The notes under the pieces: model-generated
The model's input: only the letters and a program-made list of their open reading frames with translations
What the model was told of the DNA's origin: nothing
The model's database searches: none
NCBI GenBank assembly: GCA_905221615.1
Contig: CAJNDT010004680.1
Span: 372,001-436,000, forward strand
Length of the DNA stretch: 64,000 bases
Reading direction: 5' to 3'
Origin: Symbiodinium sp. CCMP2592
Lineage: Eukaryota > Sar > Dinophyceae > Suessiales > Symbiodiniaceae
Shown: positions 44,401 to 53,689 of the stretch, in pieces
Position numbering within the stretch: the stretch's first letter is position 1
Layout: every line of letters starts with the position of its first letter
Translations under genes and position numbers: made by a program

Positions 44401-45035
44401 GGTACCCCTAATCGGAAACTCTAAAAACCCTTCTAGAGCCCTTTAAAGGGACCCTTATAGTACCCTTATAGTAACCCTTGAAAGGACCCCTAAGGTACCT
44501 CAGAAGCCTTATAGATCCCTTTAAGGAACCCTTATAGATCCCTTTTAAAGGTACCCCTAGTTTTCGGGAACTCCCACATGGACCTTGCTTTCATGTCCAA
44601 GCTCAAGGATGTGAGCTGCTGCAACTTTCCGATGGCAGGTAGCACGTCGCAACCTCGGCAAAGGACGAACCCCAAAAACCTCCGAAACCCGAAGGCCGTA
44701 CATTAGGGTTTAGGGTTTAGGGTTTGGGGTTCAGGGTTTAGGGTTTAGGGCTTCGTGAGGTTTGAAAGGCTTAACCGCGGAAGATCCGAGCTGAAGCCTA
44801 CCTCAACTCTCTGAAGCCGCAACCCTCAAGCGCTAGCCCTCCATCCAAAAACCCAAACCCCAGGCTCTCAACTCCTCCGCCCTGTAAGCCCTCATCCCTG
44901 AACCCTAAACCCCAAACGTTAAACCCTGATAAGCCCTCATCCCTGAGCCGCCCACAAGGCTCGCTTTGCATCGTGAGCTTCAGCCGCATCAACGGAGAAC
45001 CCAGGGCGGAGATGATCTCAACGAAACGAAGCACC
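41439..45035 (-). CDS. Ribonuclease-inhibitor-like LRR protein (at least 12 exons)
   Basis: Exons from 5' to 3': about 45035-44935 (start not fixed), 44653-44584, 44262-43953, 43849-43551, 43275-43157, 43012-42928, 42785-42667, 42563-42451, 42260-42191, 42059-41977, 41867-41787 and 41546-41439. From the second exon on they join to 484 codons plus a TAA stop with no break. The protein is a chain of LRRs of about 45 residues with the pattern LGQLKQLQSVTLNLRSNSI followed by DEGCRALAEKL, the ribonuclease-inhibitor type. A protein-binding scaffold role is likely. All 11 introns are 100-320 bp repeat insertions. Upstream exons may extend the gene. Confidence 0.8.
41547..41786 (-). mobile_element. 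Introner-like intron, GA-AG, LRR last intron
   Basis: GAGC on both sides, 240 bp. Confidence 0.8.
41868..41976 (-). mobile_element. Introner-like intron, GC-AG, LRR gene
   Basis: GCTT on both sides. The insert begins CTGGGCTTAGGG and ends AAAGCTCAG. 109 bp. Confidence 0.8.
42060..42190 (-). mobile_element. Introner-like intron, GC-AG, LRR gene
   Basis: GCTT at the donor and GCCT at the exon start (one mismatch), 131 bp. It is related in sequence to the intron at 41868. Confidence 0.75.
42261..42450 (-). mobile_element. Introner-like intron, GC-AG, LRR gene
   Basis: GCTG and GTTG (one mismatch), 190 bp. The insert begins CTGGGCTCGTCTTAAGGAAC and ends AAGAGCCCAG. Confidence 0.75.
42564..42666 (-). 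mobile_element. Introner-like intron, GA-AG, LRR gene
   Basis: GAGA on both sides. The insert begins CTTAGGGATACTTAG and ends GTTCAGTATAG, the same family as 28296-28397 with a different target site. 103 bp. Confidence 0.85.
42786..42927 (-). mobile_element. Introner-like intron, GT-AG, LRR gene
   Basis: GTGG on both sides. The insert begins CTGGGTTTCGGG and ends TGCAACCCAG. 142 bp. Confidence 0.8.
43013..43156 (-). mobile_element. Introner-like intron, GA-AG, LRR gene
   Basis: GAGAC on both sides, 144 bp. It contains a TA tract. Confidence 0.75.
43276..43550 (-). mobile_element. Introner-like intron, GA-AG, LRR gene, with nested repeat
   Basis: GAGT and GAGC (one mismatch), 275 bp. The outer ends are CTGGGCTCTTGTTAAGG and AGAACCCAG. 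A complete GGGAGTTTCCGAAAAT palindrome (43354-43457) sits inside. Confidence 0.75.
43850..43952 (-). mobile_element. Introner-like intron, GC-AG, LRR gene
   Basis: AGGC on both sides of a GGGAGTTTCC-type palindrome. 103 bp. Confidence 0.85.
44263..44583 (-). mobile_element. Introner-like intron, GT-AG, LRR gene
   Basis: AGGTC on both sides, 321 bp. The ends are of the GGGAGTTTCCGAAAAT type, with a complete short copy at 44266-44363 and a related longer stretch. Confidence 0.8.
44654..44934 (-). mobile_element. Intron, GC-AG, LRR gene, with telomere-like run
   Basis: 281 bp, containing TTTAGGG repeats. The frame joins as GAG GGT TGC. The direct repeat is weak here (GCTT against GTTG). Confidence 0.55.
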
Positions 45036-45930
45036 TGCTCCTCACCTCACTTTGCAAGACCACTTTGTACAAGCGGGATTATGAGGGTTCAGCGTTCCTT
45101 TAAGGGTTCTATAGCATTTACGGTGTAGGTTTAGGGTAGTTTTAAATGGGGTCCTAAGTCCCCTAATACGGGTTTAAAAGTATCGTTACCCTACTTGTAG
45201 CTCTAATATGGCTACCCATGAAGCTTCAGGCAACCCGAGTGAAAAGACACGCTGCTGCAATAGCCCATGCATGTGTCTCTATATACACCTATATGAACGG
45301 ATCGACCAATATGAAGGGAGGAAGGCAGCCGGGCAGCCAGGCAGGCAAGAGAGATAGATAAATGGACAGATAGGCAATAGACAGGTTGGTAGATAGACAG
45401 ACCGAGTGGGTGCTTGATTGAATGGCAGCTAGACAAGCGGGTAAATGTTGGATTATGCACATACGCCTAGCCTGTATGTTGCTGCTGCTACATACGAGTA
45501 GAGCATCGATAGTACTTTAGGCAATCTTTTTAGCTCTGCGCCTGTGCTGCCACCGACGCTAATTTGAAACCGCGGGTGCTCTTGATCTGAAAACACTGAC
45601 GAGCTCCTTTTGGGTTCAGAGTTTCTTGAGGCTAAAACCTAAACCCTAGGGGTTAAGGATGGTTAAAGGCCCAGGTTTAGGGCCAGCTCTGGAATCAGTT
45701 CTCCGTCCGCGGAGTCTCAGACTAAGTCCAGGGCTGGTAAGCAGGAGGCTCAAGCTGTCGGCCTTTTGATACTCGGTGTCGCCAGGCTCCTTGCAATGGC
45801 CAAGCAAAGGCTAGCTGGGGTAGCCTTCAGGGTCTACGGCCTCGGCGTTCGAAGGTAGGATTTTCCCTGGGGCCAGAGGTTGATTGACTTCAGGAGTACT
45901 GCCAGAACCACGACTGCCTAAATTCCTTAA
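45036..45930. other. Spacer or unresolved 5' region of the LRR gene
   Basis: A partial GGAGGTTCATGGG-type repeat lies at about 45105-45230, and AGATAGA-like repeats at 45350-45400. No exon could be fixed. Confidence 0.4.
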
Positions 45931-45949
45931 ACCCTAAACCCATGAAACC

Positions 45950-46135
45950 TCCATCCAGAAACCCTTTAATGGCGCCACGTGTTTCATCCACTCGGGAATT
46001 GAGGTTTCTCCCTCTGCTCTTCGTAGCTCCCATGTCCCACAAGATGCACCGTGCCTCTGCATCGATGAAGAAACCGACGTCCCGGTGAACCACTTCACGC
46101 TTGCGGCCCTGCATTGCAGCTTGGGCGTAGTGGCC
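45950..46135 (-). CDS. Candidate exon, unknown
   Basis: A minus-strand frame reads GRKREVVHRDVGFFIDAEAR and then LWDMGATKSRGRN and DETRGAIKG. It has balanced, charged composition. A second frame on the same strand is also open, so the assignment is tentative. It could belong to the LRR gene upstream or downstream of it. Confidence 0.3.
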
Positions 46136-46287
46136 CGGGGGCCGGGAACATAGGTAGCAGCCAACATCAGCAAACTACGGTGAAGACAACTCCGGATTCT
46201 GGATGAGAGCGACTTGCTTTCAGAAAGTTGCAAGAGCTGCTAATCTGTCATGTGCTATACTTTGTTGTACACAAAACCCTAATTAAG

Positions 46288-46289
46288 CC

Positions 46290-46331
<42 letters not shown>

Positions 46332-46332
46332 C
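46288..46332. repeat. (TC)n microsatellite
   Basis: About 20 TC units. Confidence 0.9.
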
Positions 46333-46404
46333 AGCCATTCGAAACGTCAAGAGACCCTAAGCCCTTTTTACACAGAATGCTTTGAACCCTAAACCCTGAG
46401 CCTT

Positions 46405-46515
46405 GGCGTACTTGAAGATCGTCAGGGCGCAAGGCCCAATGTCGTTTTCGCTGACGTCCAGCTTCGTTAGTTCTGGGTTGTTCGCCTGGCGAATTTCTCA
46501 TCATCCGCCAAGCTG
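46405..46515 (-). CDS. LRR exon of a second ribonuclease-inhibitor-like gene
   Basis: A minus-strand frame reads EIRQANNPELTKLDVSEND and then IGPCALTIFKYAKAQ, a typical LRR. It follows the LRR exon at 46610-46820 on the same strand. The intervening sequence has no open continuation, so an intron is likely. It may be the 5' part of the LRR gene at 41439-45035 or a separate gene. Confidence 0.5.
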
Positions 46516-46609
46516 ACTGAAGTCCGTTTTGGGGGGCTTGAGGGTTAAGGGGTGGGAGTGTGTTTCGGGGTTCAGCGCCAGTTGGCTTCAGGGTGTAGGC
46601 AGGGTTTTT

Positions 46610-46820
46610 CTATACCGCAAGTATGTTCAGGATGTTCGGGAACCTTACAGACTGGACTTTGAGGTCAAACACCAGACTTGAATTCCCCCTGCAGCCGCTG
46701 CAGCCTGCCTTGACCAATGCCACGACACCGTCCTTGATATTGTTCTTGCGCAGGCTAAGGCTTTTCAGCGCTTTGTTCTGTTCCAGCGCCTCCGCACAGA
46801 GGCCGCCGCAGATGCACTCA
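46610..46820 (-). CDS. LRR exon of a second ribonuclease-inhibitor-like gene
   Basis: A minus-strand frame reads GLCAEALEQNKALKSLSLRK and then NNIKDGVVALVKAGC, which is the LRR consensus of this type, followed by SSLVFDLKVQSVR. The limits are approximate. The plus-strand open frame over the same bases is a shadow. Confidence 0.55.
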
Positions 46821-46873
46821 GTTGCCCTATGCTCTGGACGTGTACTGTGAGGCAGAGAGTCCCCAATTAAACC

Positions 46874-46970
46874 ACTTAGAGGATCATGGGACTTAGTAAG
46901 TATGGCTATAAGTACCTTAATTGGGGTTATAAGTATTTGTAAGTACAGTTATCTTAATTAACACCTCTCC
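46874..46970. mobile_element. MITE-like repeat, CTTAGAGGATCATGGG family, one end only
   Basis: It begins CTTAGAGGATCATGGGACTT. The right end is missing. Confidence 0.55.
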
Positions 46971-46980
46971 TGACCTCCGA

Positions 46981-47751
46981 TCAAGAGTTCAGGGCCTCGG
47001 CACATGCACTCGCACAGGCAGGCTCGGCTTCCAGCAAGAGTCCAGGCAACCATCTTGCTACCGGGATATGTGGGTTATATATATATATATATATTTGTAT
47101 ATATAGGGTTTGGGATTCAAGTTTGGGGTATATAGTCTCTAAATATTCCGCAGCAAGCAATCTGCTTTTGTTTGTAAGCGGTGATTCGACCGTGCACTGC
47201 CGCGGCAACGTCCCCAACAAGGCTAATGTCGGGGCCTCAAAAATCAGAATTGACTGTTGGGGCATATTTAAAATCAGAAAAATCCTAAGAATTATAAGAT
47301 TAAGAACCCCCAAGAGTAGCATAGGTAATTATTTAGGCCCCTATATTATGAACAGCCAGCCTTCGCAAGGGCACATGCACTGCTGTCATCCATGCCGCTC
47401 TGGTCCACAGACAATGCCAGAATCTGCATATGCATAATGGCCTGCGAGAGTCCAGAACCTCTATGCACACAGCTTGTGGGGGAAAGCACTTCTCCTGTTT
47501 GGTGCGGGTCCGGGTCGGGCCGAAAAACCCGACTGGCTACAACAGCAAGGCGTCAACCTGAAATCCCAACCACTGCACGCCAGCGAAGAATCTCTCCCTC
47601 CGAAAAAACCCTCCCACACCCTAATCCCAACCTCGCAAACTCCAAAGTTTCAAACGCCCCGCATTTCGCAAAGCACTCCGATATCGACACGTCCAATCAT
47701 GAAGCTCCCTACTCTACAGCGAGTGAAAGTAGGGAAAGTACTGATGAACGA
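46981..47751. other. Spacer
   Basis: A TA tract lies at 47075-47092. A degraded GGGGCCTTAAT-type repeat lies at about 47226-47347, ending ATTTAGGCCCCTATA. Open frames near 47392-47802 have no recognised domain. Confidence 0.4.
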
Positions 47752-47841
47752 CGCCTAACACATGTGAGCGCAGGGAACAACCGCTTGTGGGAGCACGCCT
47801 AACACATGTGAGCGCAGCGAACAACCGCTTGTGGGAGCAAA
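47752..47841. repeat. 45-bp tandem duplication
   Basis: CGCCTAACACATGTGAGCGC followed by GAACAACCGCTTGTGGGAGC occurs twice in a row with one difference. Confidence 0.85.
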
Positions 47842-49881
47842 ACCCTGCACCCTACCGCATACTGTAGGCGCCTTGATGGAATAGGGCTTTTTGGGGCTGT
47901 ACCTGTACTTATAAGGGGGAGCCAAGGGAAAAGTTTTGCAACTTTTGTTCAGGCCCCTGAATGAATTCTGCTTCCTCCATCGAATGCTTGGCACCTTGAG
48001 CATGCTTGGGAGCTGCACAGGGAGCTTGCAATTCGTGATCTCAAGAGTCCTGGGCCGACAAAAACGATGAGGGTTTAGGGGTTTTAGGGCTTTAGGGGTT
48101 TAGGGTTCAGGCTTTAGGCTTTAGGGGTTTAGAGGGGTTTATAGGGTTTTGGGGTTTAGGGTTTTCGGGTTTTGGGGCTTTAGGATCTCGGTCTAGGGTT
48201 CTTTAAGGGCTCGTTTAGGGCTTTAGGGGATCTATAAGGGTTACTATAAGGGCACTATTTCTTCAATTAACGGTACCATAGGATCTTGGGTTTAGGGTTT
48301 GGGAGTTTGGGGTTTAGGGACCTTCCAAACTTAGCCGGAATGCGCATTTCAGCAAAGAAACCGTATGGTAATTCCAAAGAAGAATAGAAAACAATCTGTC
48401 TTAGACAGACCCAGCTAGAAGGCACTGTTGCGGCTATCAGCACTGTTAGAGTTAGACGACATGCAGCACTTGCGGGTTCAGTTCAATGTGCAGCCAATGT
48501 CGTGTGTCTGGCTCAACTCGCTTGGTTTGGCATGCTCGTGTTCGCATGTTCCTGGTGCTTGCTCTTGAGCTGGTGTGCGTTTTGACAACAACGAAAGAAG
48601 TCGCCTGAACGTGGATCACTTGCCTTGATCATGCTGCTGCGGAGTGGCTTGCTGCAGTAAAGGTGGCAGACACTGGTATGCAGACAGCATTGCACACATT
48701 GCGAGACAAACTGGGGACTCGTGACGAAAACACTCTTTAAGGTGCTGTAATAGGGTTCTCTGCTCGGGTTCCCTTCACGGTACTCTAATCCCTTGTTAAG
48801 CACGGACTTGCAGTGTATTATAGCACCTGAAGCCTAAACCCTTTATTGGAACAGGCATGCCTCGCCTTGACTTGGCTTCCTGCACAACCCGGGCCGCGTT
48901 CTCACCGAGGGTTTGAACAAACCAACCGTTCCCAGCTTCGGATGTTGCTTTGCACTCTCACAATGGCACAGTCTTTTTGTTATCCAAGGCGCAAAGGGGA
49001 TCCGAAACAAATGTCCCGGCGCCCACCCCCCCCCACCGCCCCGGCCGATCCCAACGTCCCTGTGGTGAAGTTGCGATGAAACGATAAAGCATCGAATCTT
49101 CCCGGTTCAGGCATTACGCGGCTGCTAGCAATGCAGATAAGGTTGGGCGTTCTCTCTTCACAGTTTGCGACATTTGTGAATCCGCCCTCCTGCCTCATGC
49201 CGGCGTCCCTTGCCATTCCGCCACATGTCATGCAAACCGTAGCAGGTCATCAACACCAACCTCTTGCCCAAAGCGCCACTCGTTTCCACATCCGGCAGCA
49301 TTCGTCTGTGATGTTCCATGCTGAGATCCCAGCCCAAAATGGTAATGCGCGCTCTCGCGAATGCTTCGTTCGCTACCGGAGGTCAACATTGGAGCCTGAT
49401 GGCTTCACACTCCGGGTCTGCGATCCTTTCGGTGCTCTTTGCTGTAACAGCTGGCCAATGCTTGTTTGTGCTGCGCCTCTTTGAAACTAGTCCCTTATTG
49501 GGGAGATTGCACTCCCTGGGTTATTGCAGAGGACCTGGCAAGTTGTACGGAGGAGGGCCAGCCACTGCCGTAGCCAAAGGCCAGCACCACAACCAACAGG
49601 GTATCAAGCTCTTAAACTCTTAAATTAAGGACCCATTGACATGACGACGCTCTTTAAGAACTGAGAGCACGTGTTGATTTGCTGGGTCACCGTGTTCACG
49701 ATCCAGTCAGTCAAGGCTAGGGCTTCGGTAGCTCTGCTAAGCGAGCGACCGCCCAGAACAAGACAGGAGCGGACCTGCACAACAGAGGAGCGACCCGGCA
49801 AGACGACAAACTGCAGCTCTTCAGCTGGTCTTTGGCACGAGTCCAGGGGAGATTAAGGAGTGGCAAAGGAGCGTGACGATA
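47842..49881. other. Spacer with weak open frames
   Basis: TTTAGGG-like text lies at 48065-48320. Open frames at 48980-49231 (minus) and 49131-49484 (plus) overlap and carry no recognised domain. No gene can be supported. Confidence 0.4.
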
Positions 49882-52800
49882 TTATTTCGTTAGTTCAAGC
49901 AGACGAGCCCATGGCCTACCTGGCCGGCCACTTTCCTTGCCGAGATACTCAAGACCTGTGTAGTGCTGCAGGGTCTCCATGGCAGATTCAAGCTCCCTCT
50001 CTCCCAGCGAAGAGAGCTTCAGCTCTTTGATGGCCTTCGCCCTATACTGGAAGACTCGCAGCTGCAGCTGCCTGACGAACTTGGCGTCCTGGGCATGCGA
50101 AAACGTGAGGCCACCCTCCTTCACCTGGGCGGTTCTCAAAATCATGGTCCTATTTGGGTCCCTTTTATAATACGGCACCTATTATTATTTAGGGTACCCC
50201 AAAAAGGGACCCTAATTTTGACAACCACCCACCTGGGTTTCGAAGGCTTCGGGCGTCATCGGCAGCTCGCCTGCAGGGTCTGCCTCGGTGCTATCCACCT
50301 CCCAGGACCGGGAGGTGGCAGTGCGGCTCGCCGACCACTGCGTCTCCGAAAAGCACCATCCGCGCTTCAGGAATGGAACTTCATTCAAGAGAAGGTCCGA
50401 CACGGCCTAAGTTCTTGTGGAACCTAATCGTCGGTATCGATTTTGTTGGGATTTCATGCTAGTGACAGTACTGGATACATCTTCAGTACCGCAAACAAAA
50501 AACGACGGAATCAAGAACCAAGCTGCTACCTCCTTCACGCACTTCTCAGGCTCGAAGTACACTTTGAGCCGTTTGGCATTCTCGTGCTTCCACTCGGCAG
50601 GCGTGAGACGCGCAATGCGCAGCGTGCGCGTGTGCTCGTGCGCATACATCGCGTGTATGCCTTGCACGGCCCTCTGGTAGCATTGCTCCTCGTCGGAACT
50701 TCTGACGAACTGGAACAAGGACATATAATCCAAGAATACCCACGGTTTCGGCCGCTTGGAGGACAGTGCTAGTCCTTTCGCCGAAATCTCTCCACCCTCC
50801 ACCGACATCTCCGCTGTCTCCCTCGATCGCTCTTGCCAGAACTCCTCCAGAGCGAGGAAACCCTAAACCCTAAACCCTGAACCCTAAACCCTAAACCCTA
50901 AACCCTGAACCCTAAACCCTAAACCCTAAACCCTAAACCCTCAAGAAAATGATAAATAGAAATTGCTTGTCCTTGTTTGTAACCACCGCTAAGGCCCAGC
51001 ATTTCGGATAAAACTGGCGTTAGCTTCTTGATAATCCAATTTCGCACAACCACAACCTCAACCATTAACTCAACCCAGCCAACTCAAAACAGCCACCCGA
51101 TCAAAAACGGAACAAGCTTCTTGATAAACCAATTTCTCCATAACCTCCAACCCAGGCCCACCTTCCAATCCCCCAAATCCAGGTCCCAAACCCCAAATCC
51201 AGAATCCAGGTCCAGCCCCAAATCCAGGCACCAGGCCCTCCAAGCCCAGGCCCCAGACCCCAGGCCCCCAGGCCCACCCCAAATCCAAGCTTCAAAAATC
51301 CAGCCCCAAATCCAGGCCCAGTCTCAAATCCAGGCCCCAGACCCCAAATCCAGGTCCAGTCCCAAATCCAGGCCCCAGGCTCCAGACCCCAAATCCAGGC
51401 CCCAGGCCAGGCAATCCAGATCCCAAACAGCCCCAAATCCAGGCACCAGCCAGACCCCAGGCTGGCCCCAAATCCAGGCCCCAGCCCCAAATCCACACCC
51501 CCACTCCCAAATCCAGGCCCCTAAATCCAGGCCCCACATCCCAAATCCAGGCCCAGTCCCAAGTCCAGGCGCTCCACACCCCAAATCCAGGCCCACCCCA
51601 AATCCAGGCCCAGTCCCAAATCCAGGCACCAGGCCCCAAATCCAGGCTGCAGTCCAGCCCAGTCCCAAATCCAGGCCCCAGGCACCAAATCCAGGCCCCA
51701 AATCCAAGCCAGGCTGCAGGCCCCAAATCCAGGCCCCAGACAAAGCCAGGCCCAGGAATCCACGTCCAGTCCCAAATCCAGGCCCCAGGCCCCAAATCCA
51801 GGCTCCAGACCCCAAATCCAGGCCCAATCCCAAAAGCCTGGTGCCTGGATTTGGCTGGACCTGGATTTGGGCATTGGCATGGAGACTGTGGTTTTTTGGG
51901 GGGGCTGGATTTGGGACTGGGCCTCGATTTGGGGTGGGCCTGGATTGGGGGGGCCTGGATTTGGGTGGATTTGGGGCCTGTGGGCCTGGATTTTTGGATT
52001 TGGGGTCTGGAGCTTGGATTGGGGCCCTCCAAGCCCAGCCCAAATCCAGACCCAGTCCCAAAAGCTTCAAATCCAAGTCAGTCCCAAATCCACGCCCAAG
52101 AAATCCAGGCTCCAGACCCCAAATCCAGGCCCAGTCCGAAAAGCCAAGCTCCAAACCCCAAATCGAGGCCCCAAATCCAGGCCCCAGACCCCAAATCCAG
52201 GCCCCCCAGGATCAGGCTCCAGAGGCCCACCCCAAATCGAGGCCCAGTCCCAAATCCAGGCCCCCCCAGAGCCCCAGCCCCAAAGCTCCAGCTCCCCCCC
52301 CTCAGCAAATTTCAAAACATGATTCGCAAAAAAAAACGTTTCGTTCAAAACGTTTCGGTCAAAACGTTTCGGTCAAAAGGTGTGAGTTCAAAAGAAGAAA
52401 CGTTCCCTTGAAAAGTTTCGGTGAAAACGTTTCGTTGAAAACGTTTCGTTGAAAACGTTTTTGGCCCCCCCCCCCCCCCCCCCCCAGGCCCCACAAGCCC
52501 CCCAGCAGCCCCAGTCCCAGCAGCCCCACCAGCCCCAGCAGCAGCCCCCCACACTTTCGTTCGAAACGTTTCGTCGACAAGCTTTGGGGACTCAATTTCT
52601 GTGATGGTTCGACCCCAGCCCAGCCCCAGCCCCCGCCCCCGCCCCAGGACGGTCAAATCTCGCTCCGCTCCAAAGTTTCGTCCAAAACGTTTCGCAGCCC
52701 CCCAAGAAATTTGAAAACATGGTTCGCAAAAAAAAAACTCCGCCCAAAACTTCCAGTCAAAACTTTCGCACAAAACGTTTTTGGGACCCAAACCCTTAAC

Positions 52801-53681
52801 AATTTCTATAAACCCTGAACCCTAAACCCTGAACCCTAAACCCTAAACCCTAAACCCTGAACCCTAAACCCTGAACCCTAAACCCAAAACCCTAAACCCT
52901 AAACCCTAAACCCTGAACCCTAAACCCTGAACCCTAAACCCTAAACCCTAAACCCTGAACCCTAAACCCTGAACCCTAAACCCTAAACCCTAAACCCTAA
53001 ACCACAATCCTCCAGAGCGAGGACAATCCTCGAAAGCTGATACCCCCAGGGATCAGGATGCTCCCGGGCCTCCCAGCCTGGGTTCTTGTTACCTTTAAAG
53101 GTAAAGGGATCTATAGGGATTCTATAAGGGTTATAGGGTTTAGGGTTGAGGGATGGGGTTTATAGCCTTAAGGATCTTGTTACCCTAAGGACTCATATAG
53201 GGCTCCTTTAAAGGGATCTATAAGGGGTCCTTTAAAGGGATCTATAGGGTTTAGGGATCTAAGGACTCATATATTGAGGCTTTTGGGCCCCAAAGAGCAT
53301 ACTATATAAGGCTTTTGGGATATTTTGATCCCTAGGGTTAAGGAATTCAATTCAATTACCATACGTTACTAGGGATCCATAGGAAATACTGGGGATCTTG
53401 TTTTTTGGAACTCAATTTCAGTTGCCATACTAGGGCTCTATAGGAAATTATCAGTTACCATACTAGCGATCTATAGGACATACTCAGTTACCATACTGGG
53501 AATATAACGGAAATAATAAGGTTTCCGTATTCTGGCAACTTAAAGTAAGTTGCTTAACAAGAGCCAAGCAACAGTGCGAGACTGAAATGATGAGGCTCAC
53601 CTCGGACTCATCCCGTCTCGCCCACTCCAGCACCTGGCGCACATGCATATTCATGCACGTCAGTTCTACGTCAAACCGCAT
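49882..53681 (-). CDS. HET-like protein (5 exons)
   Basis: Exons: 53681-53570, 53077-53010, 50844-50527, 50406-50233 and 50124-49882. They join to 304 codons plus a TAA stop without a frame break. Readable motifs are VSHCCWEAREHPDPWGYQL near residue 35, PWVFLDYMSLFQ near 95, a YAHEHTRTLRIARLTPAEW segment, and GWCFSETQWS near 180. The layout of W-(hydrophobic)-D-x-x-S-x-x-Q, then a helix with MYAHE, then RGWC-x-x-E resembles HET-domain proteins (WIDxxCINQ, then RxWTxQE). The HET link is an inference from motif order. The role is unknown. The 53681 ATG is assumed to be the start, but an upstream exon is possible. The second intron is a 2.2-kb insertion. Confidence 0.75.
50125..50232 (-). mobile_element. 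Introner-like intron, GT-AG, HET gene intron 4
   Basis: CAGGTG on both sides of a GGTGGTTGTCAAAATTA palindrome, 108 bp. The family also has free copies at 1703, 10104 and 24208. Confidence 0.85.
50407..50526 (-). mobile_element. Introner-like intron, GC-AG, HET gene intron 3
   Basis: GCAG and GCCG (one mismatch). Ends CTTGGTTCTTG and CAAGAACTTAG are an inverted pair. 120 bp. Confidence 0.75.
50859..50942. repeat. Telomere-like array (CCCTAAA)n, left end of insertion
   Basis: About 12 units of CCCTAAA and CCCTGAA, directly next to the 16-bp direct repeat. Confidence 0.95.
51165..52315. repeat. Minisatellite CAAATCCAGGCCCC with internal inversion
   Basis: Tandem units such as CCCCAAATCCAGGCCCCAG. 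From about 51840 to 52025 the units run on the opposite strand (CTGGATTTGGG). The 474-codon plus-strand frame is a repeat artefact. Confidence 0.9.
52330..52795. repeat. AAACGTTT-rich palindromic block
   Basis: More than ten AAACGTTTCG-like motifs separated by short spacers. A run of 21 C at 52465-52485 and a CCCCAGC-rich part lie in between. Confidence 0.85.
52806..53003. repeat. Telomere-like array (CCCTAAA)n, right end of insertion
   Basis: About 28 units of CCCTAAA and CCCTGAA in the same orientation as the array at 50859. Confidence 0.95.
53078..53569 (-). mobile_element. Introner-like intron, GC-AG, HET gene intron 1
   Basis: GCTT and GCTG (one mismatch), 492 bp. Ends TGGCTCTTGTTAAGC and AACAAGAACCCAG match the LRR introns at 42261 and 43276. 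Confidence 0.75.
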
Positions 53682-53689
53682 CTGTTTCG

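Larger units (their letters stand above)
50845..53009 (-). mobile_element. Large introner-like insertion bounded by telomere repeats, HET gene intron 2
   Basis: A 16-bp direct repeat TCCTCCAGAGCGAGGA lies at 50843-50858 and 53008-53023. Removing one copy and the 2149 bp between restores one continuous coding frame (IVLALEEFWQERS). A GA donor and an AG acceptor both fall within the repeat copies. Inside are a CCCTAAA array at each end in the same orientation, a CAAATCCAGGCCC minisatellite and an AAACGTTT-rich block. Confidence 0.8.

Noticed and set aside
51028..52452. 474-codon Pro/Ser/Lys-rich frame
   Set aside because: It follows the CAAATCCAGGCCC minisatellite and lies inside the HET gene intron.
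50859..53003. Chromosome end at the telomere arrays
   Set aside because: Arrays point the same way at both ends of the block, and the host gene continues in frame on both sides.
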